In this document: in pieces, positions 36,256 through 48,100 of the stretch
Position numbering within the stretch: position 1 is the first letter of the stretch
Layout of the letters: each line of letters starts with the position of its first letter
From: Plantago elongata
Lineage: Eukaryota > Streptophyta > Magnoliopsida > Lamiales > Plantaginaceae
Direction: 5' to 3'
DNA: 56,441 nucleotides
Assembly (NCBI GenBank): GCA_036897095.1
Contig: JAYMSP010000352.1
Location: 1 to 56,441 of the forward strand
Program-made: the position numbers and the translations under genes
The notes under the pieces: model-generated
The model's input: only the letters and a program-made list of their open reading frames with translations
Database searches by the model: none
Told to the model about the DNA's origin: nothing

Positions 36256-36668
36256 ATGTACATAACGACAATGTTAAGAATTAGAAAGGGTAATACTACT
36301 CCAGAATATTAATATTGAGACGGGCAAATTTCAAGTTAAGAGTCACCATCGGATATAACCAAAGTGTAACATGTAATAGGAGCAAAGTTCAGCTCCAATT
36401 CTCAGGTCCGGGCAGTTTATTCTTGAAAGAATAAATTGCGAAAATGGAAAACTCTTAAGATTACTAAAAACATCCCATACAGCTACTGCAGCAATAATGT
36501 CAAGGAACATGTAAGGAAACCCGAACCAGCTACTCAAAGCTGGTGTAGACGGAGAAAAAAATGTCTTCTTGGACTGGTCGGTTAACTCAGGCCGATCCCA
36601 TATTTATTTGATGTTCAAATCGGTGAATTTTTTTCTACGCATAACAAAAAGGAGAACTACGCTCCAAA

Positions 36669-39600
36669 TTAAGCAGCCTTGGTAGCTTCAAGGTTACTGT
36701 AAAATGACTCATAATCTTCACCCCCCTTGCCAGATTTCTTGTGAAGAACCTTTTCAAACTCGACGCCGTCCAGATCCTTGGCATTTTCAGCAGCATGAGC
36801 TTCAGCCAAGTTTGAATAATTGGTAGCTGACTGCGCTATGAAGGCGATTTCTTCGCCTGTGAGCTTCCTCAGGAATTTAGCTGGATTTCCTCCCCAGACC
36901 TGGAATCAAGAAGCCAAATATTAAGCAACACCACCCCTGTACAGCCATGTCAGTTGGCTAAAAACAGCCAAAAAACAAGCAAAGACTATCAATCCATGAG
37001 CACACTAGTTTTCTAGTTATCATCGTGTAAGAACGCAAGTCAAACTTCACATTTCACCTGCAAATTCCATTTTTAGCCAAGACGGAAAAAACCTAAGGAG
37101 CTGTTTGCAAGGTTAGAAGAACAAAAACAGTTTTAAAAGCATCATATAGTTGCTCCTGGCTTCTGCTTGGACATCTAATATTTGCCCGCATAAAATTCCA
37201 AGCAGGAGCCAGAAGACATTTGCATGCACTGCAAAAAAATTTAGAAGCCAGTAAAGAATCAAATCCTGCAAACGCCCCCAAAGTATGGAACCATTCAACA
37301 GCCCTTCATCCCAAAAGAGAGTTGCCTAACAGCACGATCAGTTTCAAGCAAAACACATATCCAATTTTATATTACAAAACAGCACCTCTCCAGAGGGTAT
37401 CCTTGTATTCTGTCTCACGAGTGCTCCAGCAGCAACCATAGAATTTTTTTCCAGAACTACCCCATCAAGCAATATTGCACCCATACCAACAAATGTTTCA
37501 TCCTCTACAGTGCATCCTTGCAAGACAGCACTGTGACCTGTCCATTTAAATGCACAAGTTGAAAGCTCTCAACATACAAAATTCCAAGCGAGAAGTTTTC
37601 ATGCAGAAAGGGATTAAAAACAAACCCACTGTAACATCGTTGCCAATAATGGTAGGCAAGACTTTTCCACTTAGATTTGATTTAGCAACATGAACAAGTG
37701 AATTGTCTTGGATGTTGGTTCGAGTTCCAATATTGATACTGTTCACATCACCTGCATGGAGTTTATATATTTAAGAAATAAATACACAGTGAGCTAAACA
37801 TGTGAAGTCGTGGATAATTAGTGAGAGGTAAATCTAATAGACATGAATTGTAAATGAATATTAAGTTAATGTACAGAGTAGTAAGTAATAATTTGTATCC
37901 CAACCGGGCTGTAGATAAAGGTTTTTGAAACATATGTACTCATAGACTATCAGTCAAAATTTCATGTTCAAGACTGGCTGTACATTCTCAACAATGCACT
38001 GCACACTGTGATCACACTAGTCCATACCTGAATGCCTATCAATATTATTGTAGATTAACACATTGTATGATTATAATGGAAATATAGTCATTGTTAAATT
38101 TCTCACTGTATACAATTATGTGTGTGTGTTTGTGTGTGCACGCACGTGCTTTTCCAGATATACTATCATTCACTCAATTTCAGGGATGTCTTGAATTTAA
38201 ACATTACATATTACTCGTGAACATTCTTATATGCCACTCTATGAACCTCAAAATGCTCGAACTAAATTTCCCCAATGAGGCAATGACAATATATTACATC
38301 TTCAGGTGCAATCCCGTAATGTGGTCTGAGTCCAATTATGGTCTTTTAATGTGTCAGTGTTCAGATATAGTCCTTTAATCTGTCAAAAAAATATATCTTG
38401 CCTTAAATCACATTAGAGGACTATATCTGATAACTGACACAGTCATACATTAAAAGAACATATCTGGACTTAGGTCACATTACAGGACCATATGTGAATT
38501 TCCCATTATATCTCTAATTTTTCTGAAAGGATTAACATTGTTAGCACCAGAAGCTTAACAATAAAAGAAGTATCATGCAACTAGTTCCGGTTTGTGATCG
38601 CCATGATACAATGTTAAGCCAGTGCAAGTATCTTTGCCCAGCAAATGGCATTTAACGTTAACTTCTGTGGATAAAAGAGGCTGTTGGGAATGGACTAACT
38701 TATTTCGACCAGTAACATCATCATTCATGTAACTAAGCCATGTCATTACTAGTAATAATGACAATGAACAAGCAAAGCAATGAACAAAGTGTCCAGGGTC
38801 CAGACTCCAGAAGAAACTAAAATCAGAGTTATCTATGACTATTAGGGTTGAGGGAATTAGTCAATGTGCTATGAGAACTGACTCGTTAATTATTAGCTTG
38901 CTAAAAGGGAGTCGTAATCAACCAAGGCTGAATCTGATAGAGAAACTAAATTGCATGAGATAAGGCATGTAGGGCCATTGTTTTTGACTTTCTGTGTTTG
39001 ATGAATTACGGATCTTGTGATATTCATCCATGAACATATGTAAGAAGATTATGCACTCATGTGTCTCTATTCAGCTTTTTACAATGTGTTATAGTTGTCG
39101 CCTAAACTTTAATCCCTTTTTTTTAACTATTAACTATGCTTTTATATTTAAGTCTATCTAATTTTTTTAGTGACTTGGCTGTCACCACTTATTTACAGGT
39201 CCATTTACAATGGAATTGAACCTATCACACATTAATTTTGATCCATTACACCCAGTAATCTAAAATACACTAAAGCTATCACGAGCAAAGCAGATGGCAT
39301 GGAACACATGCACGCGTTAGAGAGATCAAATGATGAAGGTAAATATTTTTCAACTGGAAGCAATGAAAAGGGATCAATACTCAAATTCTTAAATCACATA
39401 CCTCTGAGAATACAGCCATACCAAATGGAAGAAGATTTCCCAACATGAACATCCCCAACGATGGAAGCACTAGGAGCGACAAATGCATCCTTAGCAATGC
39501 TAGGAAGTTTGTCATACGCATTCATGATTGTTCTATGCCTTGATACTGGTGGAAACAATTTATATATCAATTAGCAAAGATAATTACACTATGGATAAAG

Positions 39601-40803
39601 CAGTCATACTGCGTTTCAGTCAAAATTCGTAAAAAAAGTTAACCTAGGAAGTTATTATTGGGACGGGGGTAGTACCAAACTAGTAAAAGAATTAAAGTTG
39701 AGAGGCTCATAGATTAGTTGAATTCCAATCAACTTTTACTTTCTTCCCGATAGCAGTATTCAGATAGAAGTAAAGCAAGGGAGGAGACTATTTCAGAGAA
39801 CACTTTTTGGTGACTAATGCATAAATCATTGCATTGTCTAGCTTCAGGGTCCCGTAGAACTTGTTATCAACTTTCATATGGTTGTTCCTTTTTCATTTAT
39901 TTAAAATGGGAAGAAATATTTATGTTGCTTAATTGACCTCCCCAATCCGGAACTTCATAAAAGTAAAAATATACCAGAACTCTTCAAAAACATGGTTAAT
40001 GTACTACCAGTGTTTCTCTGAACTGTAGCAGATAGAACTTTTAATAACATGGAGATTTATAGAGACATGACATGAACTCCTATAATTGCACTCCGAAAAA
40101 ACCTATGCTTTAAGTCCTAGTAACAAGAACTTTCTGTGAAGTATTTCCAGAGTCTGGAAGTAGATCAACTATAGGTCAAAACTATATGAACTTTCATCAA
40201 ACTCTGCCATATATTTGAAATCATACATACCGTAAGGGTAATACATGACATCTTATACTCACACCACATTACCTCCGACCTCGCAGTTTATATTCTCACA
40301 GCCCCAAATTAAATGTACCAGTCTACAAACTTTAACACAACTGATACAGATAAAAAAAATTAGTCTCCAGGATCATTGGAGAAGGACATTTCACATGAAT
40401 GCATCATACTTGGCAAATTTTACTTATCCCGTTAATACTACTGAATTTCAGCTGTTTCATCATAACAATCGGAACCTTTTTCTACCTAACATTAAGCAAA
40501 TGCCTCTGTAAATTACGAGTTCGTCTAATTAATCAAAGACCGCTTGTTTTTAACCAATACACAACGAATTGACCTCTGAACAAAAGATCGACGAAATTAG
40601 GGAATTGGCAATAGACATGCATTTGCGATTAAATCCAGTAAAAATGAAGAAATCGGTGAGAGAGAGTATGATTAGAGAAGGAGAGTTAACATACGCTGCT
40701 CTTTGAAGTAGTAGTTTCCCTGAATGCGTGAGCCGAGGCGATCGAGGGCTTGGCCGGTTTCGCGGATCCAGAATCCGACGGTGTATAGTAGCCTAGTCCC
40801 CAT
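36669..40803 (-). CDS. GAMMACA3: Gamma carbonic anhydrase-like subunit of mitochondrial complex I (CA3 type)
   Basis: The CDS is complement of 40695-40803, 39402-39545, 37626-37751, 37386-37537 and 36669-36899, giving 253 residues. Exon 2 begins after CAG at 39546 (TATCAAGG), which gives the expected EQLSRHRT text. Plant gamma-CAs form the matrix-facing trimer on the complex I membrane arm. The N-terminus YTVGFWIRETGQALDRLG is the family signature, followed by left-handed beta-helix hexapeptide repeats (VAPSASIVGDVHVG; IGNDVTVGHSAVLQG) and VWGGNPAKFLRK. The ending NLAEAHAAENAKDLDGVEFE with a short tail matches CA3 rather than CA1/2. Zinc ligands: His105 and His128 are present, but the third position is Gln133 where Arabidopsis CA3 has His as I recall. 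Intron 1 and intron 2 are long; intron 2 holds an inverted repeat. Confidence 0.92.
38316..38483. repeat. Inverted repeat in intron 2 of the gamma-CA gene
   Basis: Arms at 38316-38380 and 38412-38483 are imperfect reverse complements, for example CAGATATAGTCCTTTAAT on the left and ATTAGAGGACTATATCTG on the right, with the outer pair GTAATGTG and CACATTAC. A loop of about 31 bp separates them. Likely a small fold-back MITE; as part of an intron it would form a hairpin in the pre-mRNA. Confidence 0.65.
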
Positions 40804-40944
40804 CTGATTCTGACTCTTGTTTGCTCTCTTTCGTTGGATTGTTGTACACTTGGGGTTTTGGGTGTGGCAGCTGAGACAATGAGATGGGAGTGTGCTCGTC
40901 AACAATGGAGCTTTTGTATCGCCGTTTGGGGTAGAACAAATTTA

Positions 40945-41955
40945 CTCACGATTATTAAGATTCACGAAAACAGTGAAATTAACAAAAGTAGTTAATCAAA
41001 TTAAAGTCGCTCATGCTATTAAAAGCGTAGCTCTTGTGCTGAAATTAAACCTCGATTATTATGAAATTCATCAAAACATTAAAATGTGAAATTAATAAAA
41101 GTCATTAAGCAAACTAAAATCGCTCATGCTATTAAAAGCATAGCTCTTGTGCTAAAATTAAACCTCGATTATTATGAAATTCATGAAAACAATAAAATGT
41201 GAAATTAACAAAAGTCGATAAGCAAACTAAAATCGCTCATGCTATTAAAAGCGTAGCTCTTGTGCTAAAAATTAAACCTCGATTATTATGAGATTCATGA
41301 AAACAATAAAATGTGAAATTAACAAAAGTCGTTGAGCAAATTAAAATCGCTCATGCTATTAAAAGCGTAGCTCTTGTGCTAAAATTGAACCTCGATTATT
41401 ATGAGATTCATGAAAACAGTAAAGTGTGAAATTAACAAAAGTCGTGAAGCAAACTAAAATCGCTCATGCTATTAAAAGGGTAGCTCTTGTGCTAAAATTA
41501 AACCTCGATTAATATGAGATTCATGAAAACAATAAAATGTGAAATTAACAAAAGTCATTAAGCAAACTAAAATCACTCATGCTATTAAAAGCGTAGCTCT
41601 TGTGCTAAAATTAAACCTTGATTATTATGAAATTCATGAAAACAGTAACATGTGAAATTAACAAAAGTCGTTAAGAAAACTAAAATAGCTCATGCTATTA
41701 AAAACGTAGCTCTTGTGCTAAAATTAAACCTCGATTATTATGAGATTCATGAAAACAATAAAATGTGAAATTAACAAAAGTCGTTAAGCAGACTAAAGTC
41801 GCTCATGCTATTAAAAGCGTAGCTCTTGTGCTAAAATTAAATCTCGATTATTACGAGATTCATGAAAACAGAAAAAATTGAAATTAACAAAAGTTGTTAA
41901 GCAAACTAAAATTGCTCATGCTATTAAAAGCGTAGCTCTTGTGCTAAAAATAAAC
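40945..41955. repeat. Minisatellite, nine copies of a 113-bp unit
   Basis: The marker GCTCATGCTATTAAAA recurs at 41009, 41122, 41235, 41349, 41462, 41575, 41688, 41801 and 41914 (some copies with one change), so the spacing is 113, 113, 114, 113, 113, 113, 113 and 113. Each unit also holds AGCTCTTGTGCTAAAATTAA, CCTCGATTATTATGA and ATTCATGAAAACA segments. The units differ by a few substitutions and one extra base. The array starts about 140 bp upstream of the gamma-CA start codon. No coding frame is kept across units. Confidence 0.97.
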
Positions 41956-42192
41956 TGGAGAAAGTCTATAAAAACACCTGTTTTTCTATTAGGGATAGAA
42001 AATACTTATTTTTTAAATTTATATTAATAGTGTGTAATAGTACGAGGTTTGTTTCTGGATAGTAGGATGTGAGATTTAATTTTGTATCTATGAAATTAAC
42101 GTCGTCTCTATGAGGAGTTTGTGCATATGTATGTGAATTTTTATAACCAGAGTCCGTTAATAATCTCCTTTTCCCTCAAATTCGCAGCTATT

Positions 42193-42322
42193 ACGTTGTG
42201 TTTCAATTGAAAATTATTGTTCAGTCAAGTTCAGTTCAGCTCAATTTAATTATAATTTATAACGTTTAGTTTAATCCAATTTATTTAGTTCAGCTAAATC
42301 CACCACCAATTCAGTTCCGTAA
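42193..42322. repeat. CAGTTCA-rich MITE-like element, copy E
   Basis: Opens with GTTGTGTTTCAATTGAAAAT, carries AAGTTCAGTTCAGCTCAATT and the ATTATAATTTATAA core, and fades near CCAATTCAGTTCCG. The right terminus is degraded. Confidence 0.55.
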
Positions 42323-43385
42323 ATGTAAGTGCTTTACAGTCTAGTAATCTGGAGAGAAACTCTTCATCATTGTCCTGCTTTACCGAAAATTTCTTCCTGT
42401 ATCTTGCTTTCAGAAGCCATTCGCCGGAATTCTAATCGTGTCAAATGGCTGTGAGTTTTGTTACTCCCGTTCTTTTTTTTTTAATAATAATGGTCTTTAA
42501 GGTGTTTTTTCAGTGAAGTTTCACTTGAATCGACTAATTTACACGTTTCTTTTTCATTTGGTGTTGAGTTTCGTTTTAGCATGTGATTGGATCTGTTTAG
42601 GATATTTTCAGGATTAGTCTTCAAATGATGAAAGCTGATTAATCGTAATGTAACCGAGTGGCATTGAAATTCCTGTATCATTCATGGATTCAATTTTGTT
42701 TTTTGATATTAGAAACATTTTTGCAAACAAGAATGCAAATTTCATAAATGCGAAATAAGTTTGTCAGTCATAAAAAGTCGAAATTTCATACTAATTTCAT
42801 CTCAATGAGATGAACAGCTGAGAATTCTGTCTCAGCTGGATTTTAATCCATGGGCACCATCTTGTAGAATTCTGAAAATTCGTATGGCCAAATTGGGTTA
42901 CTTATATAGTACTTCAATACAGTACTGGAAGAAATGCAGGAAAAGCCTGACCGGATGTTTTTAATATACCCGGTGTAAATGCTTATGGTAACATAAGTGT
43001 TATTGGCAGGTGTAGTTCTTTGTTTATTGTTTTACTCTGTTGTTTTGCGACTTATGGTAATACATAACCGTGTAATCGCTGTAATACTGGAGTTGATATA
43101 ATATTCAGATATTGGTGTGTGCTTGTTGCAAAGTGTGTTTGCATGCCTGTCATTTATAAACTTGGACATTTGTAAAATTAAACTAGTGTTGGGGGATATT
43201 ATGTCCTGGTTGGCATGGACCTTGGATCATCCAGTTGAGGCTTGCATGATGTTTCAGCAATAGTTCTTTTCTAAGCTTGTTTTCATAGTTCTGTATTGCA
43301 AATTTATGCTATATCACGTTGTTTCTGTTTTGCAGACTTTTGGTTTGCTCATCGAGGTTGTTCTGAACCACTAATATGCCCAGAG

Positions 43386-45604
43386 ATGTCACCAGGGTTA
43401 GAGAATGGGGAATTAGAAAGACGACATAGCTCCAACCTACACGGGTATGTCTCCACCCTTTTGGATGACATTGGTTTCAATAACTAAATGAATAGGTCAT
43501 ACTTGTACATATTTATATGTTTGCCTTTTTGTGTGTGATTGTCAAATGTCTCCTGATTTTGTACTCTCTCTGTCCATCTAATGTATATACATTTCTTTTG
43601 ACACTTTTTTTTTAAAATTTATTGGTTGTTGATGGTGGTTTTTTTAAGTAACATAATAAAATAATGATAAGTTGTTTAGTGAGTATTAAATTAGGAGGGA
43701 GCAAGGGCCATTTAATAACCAGACGTATATAAAAGGAATACAGGTATAAACTAGCAGAATCGATTGAGTATTAATATAGATGCATTTGGTTCTATTTGAT
43801 TTCTAACTATCTGTTAAGCATGCATGACTCAAATAATGTTCTGTATGGCACTCTGCAGTATCCAGCAACATTATTAGATGAGGCGCTGTATCATAGTAAA
43901 CTAGAGTTTAATAACGGCTGAGTTTTTCATCAACCTAATTCTATATTAAAAAAAATATATAAACTAACTTATACTCACTTTTTTTATAATACTAGACACC
44001 ATAGTTTTTTTTACTAAGAACAGAAGAAGAAAGTTGTGGGCTTCCTTTTAGCCTAGGTGCTATCTGGATAAACAAGCTATCATAGCTACTTCCAAGCAAA
44101 GATTATTTTCTATGTTCCGAGTGTACATTGAACCATGTCGCGCCTTTTGTAATAGGCAAGGACAGATCCAATATTTTGTTTTAGTCTGTGCTGGAAAACA
44201 ACTCAAGCAATTATATTTCAAAGTGTGAGAGTATTGTTCCAGAATTAATACTTCTTACTTAAAGTCCCAACTTTAGTTCTAGTTCAACTTTTTCACAGGC
44301 AGCTTCGCAAGCAGTCAGTCTTGGAGGTAATAGGATACTAAGAAATTTATTAAGCTTGAGATTTGACCGCAGTTCAAGGCTTGCGCTTGATGACTGGAGT
44401 CAGTTCTCTCTCGGCTAATGAGTCCATGTATTTATAGTGCCAAATAGTTCCATTTGAATTCAATATCCGTTGGGCACAAATTGGAGCTAAATGTTACTCT
44501 TGTACTGAGTATAGTACACCGAGAGTTTTGTCTCATTCTGAAAAGCAAGCTTGCTTTCTCAGAGATTACCTTCATAGCATTTAAATGAGTGTACCATCTC
44601 TTTTCTCCCTTATCAACGAATGCAATACTTAGTGAATTTGAAGCTAAGTGTTTTCTAAGGTTTGTTCTTAGTAAGCATACATTTTTCCAACCTACTTTGA
44701 TTTAGATTTTCACTTGGACCAAGTGTTTTCTGGAGAACATTCATTTTCTCAGAAAGTTTAAAAATTAAAATTACAATTAGAGACCTACTATCCTATACAA
44801 GTTTACTAAGGCTAACAGTCTCAGCAAGATTTCACTTTTACAATGTCCCTTTAGAAACCTATGGACCAAGAGTACTACTTGTCTAGTTGCCTTACTAAAC
44901 TAATAGACATGTTGGTTGCCCATCAAAATCTAGGAACTTAATCTAACACATACTGCCCTGAGACACAGAGATCCATTTGTCTGTCTGTATTATCAATACG
45001 CAGCTGTAATTCTATATTCTTTTGATGTGGACTAAATGATTAAACCATTATGTATTAATAGGTTTTATTAAGTGACTTGGACAGGTTTGTTGGTTTGAGC
45101 TGAATATGTGTAAAGCATTTATAGTTTCTTTAAGGATCTCCAATTTAGTGGGCTGATAATTATTGACAATTGGCTGAGAATAGTTCCCGTTGAGCTGGAG
45201 CCAACCCCAGACTGTAGGCCATAAAACAAAACTTGAACTTTGAATTTTATCTTAGTCTAGATGAAGCCGATTGTTAACTTGACGACCAAACCAAATCCTG
45301 AAATGGATCATGACATTCGTTTTGCAAAACCAGTAGCTATAAATTATTAAACTTTAGTAAATTTATTCTATCGTTAATGTTTTCTTGAAGGATATATACT
45401 TTGGCCAAAACTTGATCAGTGTTATAGTCAGCTGAAACAATAGTGTAAGTAAACTATATCATGTTACTCTCCAGAAAATCCAAATTTTCAAAGATTGGCA
45501 ACCTTTATCTGTTTCAGATTTTGACAAGAGCCTTTATTGATGTGATGTTGAACCCCTTATACGTTACATCAGCTCTGGAATCTGGATGTTTTTCTATCAG
45601 TTAA
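43386..45604 (+). CDS. Possible three-exon gene for a 57-residue peptide
   Basis: Exons 43386-43444, 44299-44326 and 45518-45604 join in frame through good splice sites (CGG|GTATGT, TTTCACAG|GC, GAG|GTAATA, GTTTCAG|AT). The predicted peptide begins MSPGLENGELERRHSSNLHG, continues QLRKQSVLE, then ILTRAFIDVMLNPLYVTSAL and ends ESGCFSIS. I do not recognise the family. A likely upstream untranslated exon ends at ATGGCT|GTGAGT near 42455, and its acceptor lies at TTTTGCAG near 43335; that splice would create a 14-residue upstream ORF. The 28-bp middle exon is unusually small. Translation is unproven; it could be a long non-coding RNA whose exons happen to stay open. Confidence 0.38.
43562..43706. 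mobile_element. Stowaway-like MITE, copy 1
   Basis: Starts at a TA with TACTCTCTCTGTCCATCTAA, close to the Stowaway terminus CTCCCTCCGTCC, and ends with ATTAGGAGGGAGCA, its rough complement. Length about 145 bp. It lies in the first intron of the possible peptide gene. Confidence 0.55.
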
Positions 45605-47869
45605 CAGTTTATGTTTCTGAATGTTAGTCAAGTATTAGAATTGCTAATTTGTATATGGTTTTCAGCATTATAAGAAACCTTTTTTCATGACCGTGAAATG
45701 AACAATGAAGAAAAAATTTCTTGCTTCATAGACAATTGTTGAAATAATTCTTCAATTAACCCACCGTATTCTTTAGAGATTTTTCTTTGGAATGCGTGTC
45801 CTAGGGTCCTTCGTGTAGTTAGTACCTTTCAGCTGAGTGTGTTACGGACCTAAATCTTTCTATTCTACCCGAGTGTCTCACCCTTTTTGTGTCTAGTTAT
45901 CTAGTCAATCATCTTGAGATATTATGTAAACCTAATTTGTCACAGAATTACTTCATTCATACCGAATTTGGCCCAACTTTTGATGCTGTCTGAGTTGCAG
46001 TGTTGCTCTGTATTACTATGTAACTGATATTTTATCAGGAAGAGAGGAAGCGGCAGTAGACTTGTGGTATAAGAGGCAAGCAGCTAGCTTGAATTCGCCT
46101 GGCTCATAAACTGCGGCTTGTGCTCATGGCTTAAAATCTCATATTCTTTCGATGCCAAAACACTAGAAACATTTCTGGACTTGTAGTTATGAGGTTTTAC
46201 TGGTTGATATAGATTTCATATTACAATGTCTGCAAATAGGACTTGTCTTTGTTTGTGTCTTAAAGCAGCACGCAATTACTAATTCTCAAAAATATATAAA
46301 AAAGAAGCAATTACTATACAATAGCGTGTGGGATGGGTCATTCGGTACGACTCATTTACTACACACAACTTATGTAAAATTATATTGTACAGATCTCATT
46401 GATTTATTTCATTTCATACGGTTGGAAACTTGAAATCGAGATTGCTTTTATAATTGCAAGAGTAAGAGTAGCTGGCCTTTAGATTTTCCAATGTGTGAGT
46501 TGATGAGAGGTTGTCACTTTTGCATGACCATTACCTAATTGCCGAAATGAGGCCAACAGGTGAGCCATTCACTTTTCCCTTTGTTTTATTTCCTGTAGGT
46601 ACATGGAAAGGTTGGATTTCACTCTCAAAGCTAGTCGCTGTTATTGCAGACTCTGAGGAAGAGCTAATAATCGGGCGTTGAATTTCAAGCCAATCCCTCT
46701 CTTTATGACTTGCTTCTCTTTTGTAGGGTGTAATTTAGTGGGGGATTTTCACATCTACAAGAAGTCCTTTTCAGCAGCATGATTTCCTTTTTATGGTAAA
46801 TATTGATAAGGCTGGGGTCTAGAGCTGAGAGCATAACTACACTTTTTTCTGGAAAATGTGGACCATTTTGCAAACTTGTCTTGTTTTCTCAACCTTGGGA
46901 CCATTCTCTTGAAACGGAGCCCTAATTTCTTCTATTGGTATTGTTTATCGGAGCATTTTATGTGCCATTAAACAAAGCATTAGTTCCTGCTTCTGTACTA
47001 TGTGGTCAGGACTCAGGAACAACGGAGAGAGTCGAAGAGGAATTGTACATTGTGGCTAATATTCTTATGAAATTTCTGTATAACATCTTCAGATCCAATT
47101 TTTTGTCTCATTCCCCTGTTCTATTTTACTCAGATACAAAAAACTGATCTTAGATGGTGCAGACTGCAGATGGCTGTGGAGGGGAAGATTCTATTAACAG
47201 TCAGATTTCTATGTGAAAGAGCATAAATGAGGGGGCTTTGTATGTAACCCGTCAAAGGTTAGGATTAAAGTGTCCGTATGGTAAAAAAAAGATCGGAGGT
47301 CTACTTGCTGAGAATGTGTGATTGCTAGTAAAGATTATGCCCATTTGTTCAAATTAAGCATACCAGGCTAACATCACTTGTGAATTTAGGAAGAAAAAAG
47401 TTGAGAATCTTCTTATATATGTAGAGCTTAAAACGAAATGTAAACAATCTCTTATAGTCTTTAAGTTATTGAATCTAAAGCCTTGTGCCACAGTCCATTC
47501 ACGAGTAAACCATTAGAACCTGAGTTCTCAGTGGTTTTATTTTTTTTACCAGTTATGCGTACCTTAAAGTAACTATGCAGTAATGGTCCGGATTCAAACT
47601 CAGCAAATTGTACAAGTCCAGTTCATAGAAACCTGGATTTTGGCATAAGGGAGACTTGGTAAGTTTGGAAATTCTGGCCCATCTGTTTCATTGTGCTTGG
47701 GGGTAGTAGAAAGTTGGGATGACATATCTATACCCTATAGCATCTAACAAACGATGTCAGAGAACAGAGATCACTCTTCGATGAATTGTAGTACAAGTTA
47801 AACTGATCCATGAGGCACCGAGGATGTTACAGTGTTGTTTCACGAGTCAATCTTAGTATCTCATCACTT
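45605..47869. other. Low-evidence region, perhaps transcribed
   Basis: No ORF above chance. Base composition is less AT-rich than the deep spacers, and acceptor-like sites occur before 46039 (TTTTATCAG) and near 46599 (CCTGTAG). The region could contain 3' exons of the upstream transcript. No protein family is recognised. Confidence 0.3.
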
Positions 47870-48100
47870 GCGAGCTCAGCTCAAGGTGTAACTAGGCCGA
47901 GCTTATCCCGTTAATATACTAAACAGGCTAACTTTTCGAGCTTGAACCATGATAAGTAGACTTGAATATAATCGAGCCTAATAATAAGTCGAGCCCTATT
48001 TGACTCGATAACAAAACGAGTCCAAGTTAAATACAAGGTCTCGACTCATACACTTGATTCAATTGAACGAGCTAAACCTTCGATAAGGTTGGACAGCTTT
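47870..48100. repeat. Degenerate ACTCGA/GAGCTC-rich repeat
   Basis: Dense in words such as GAGCTCAGCTC, TTTCGAGCTTGA, AAGTCGAGCCC, TTTGACTCGATA and AACGAGTCCAAG. Similar words occur at 330-600. Probably a decayed transposon family; class unknown. Confidence 0.4.

Noticed and set aside
40945..41955. CRISPR array
   Set aside because: The units are 113 bp and continuous, with no short repeat plus unique spacer structure, and this is a plant nuclear genome. It is a minisatellite.
46935..47147. 70-residue plus-strand ORF
   Set aside because: Random-looking composition, no recognised motif and no convincing splice partners.
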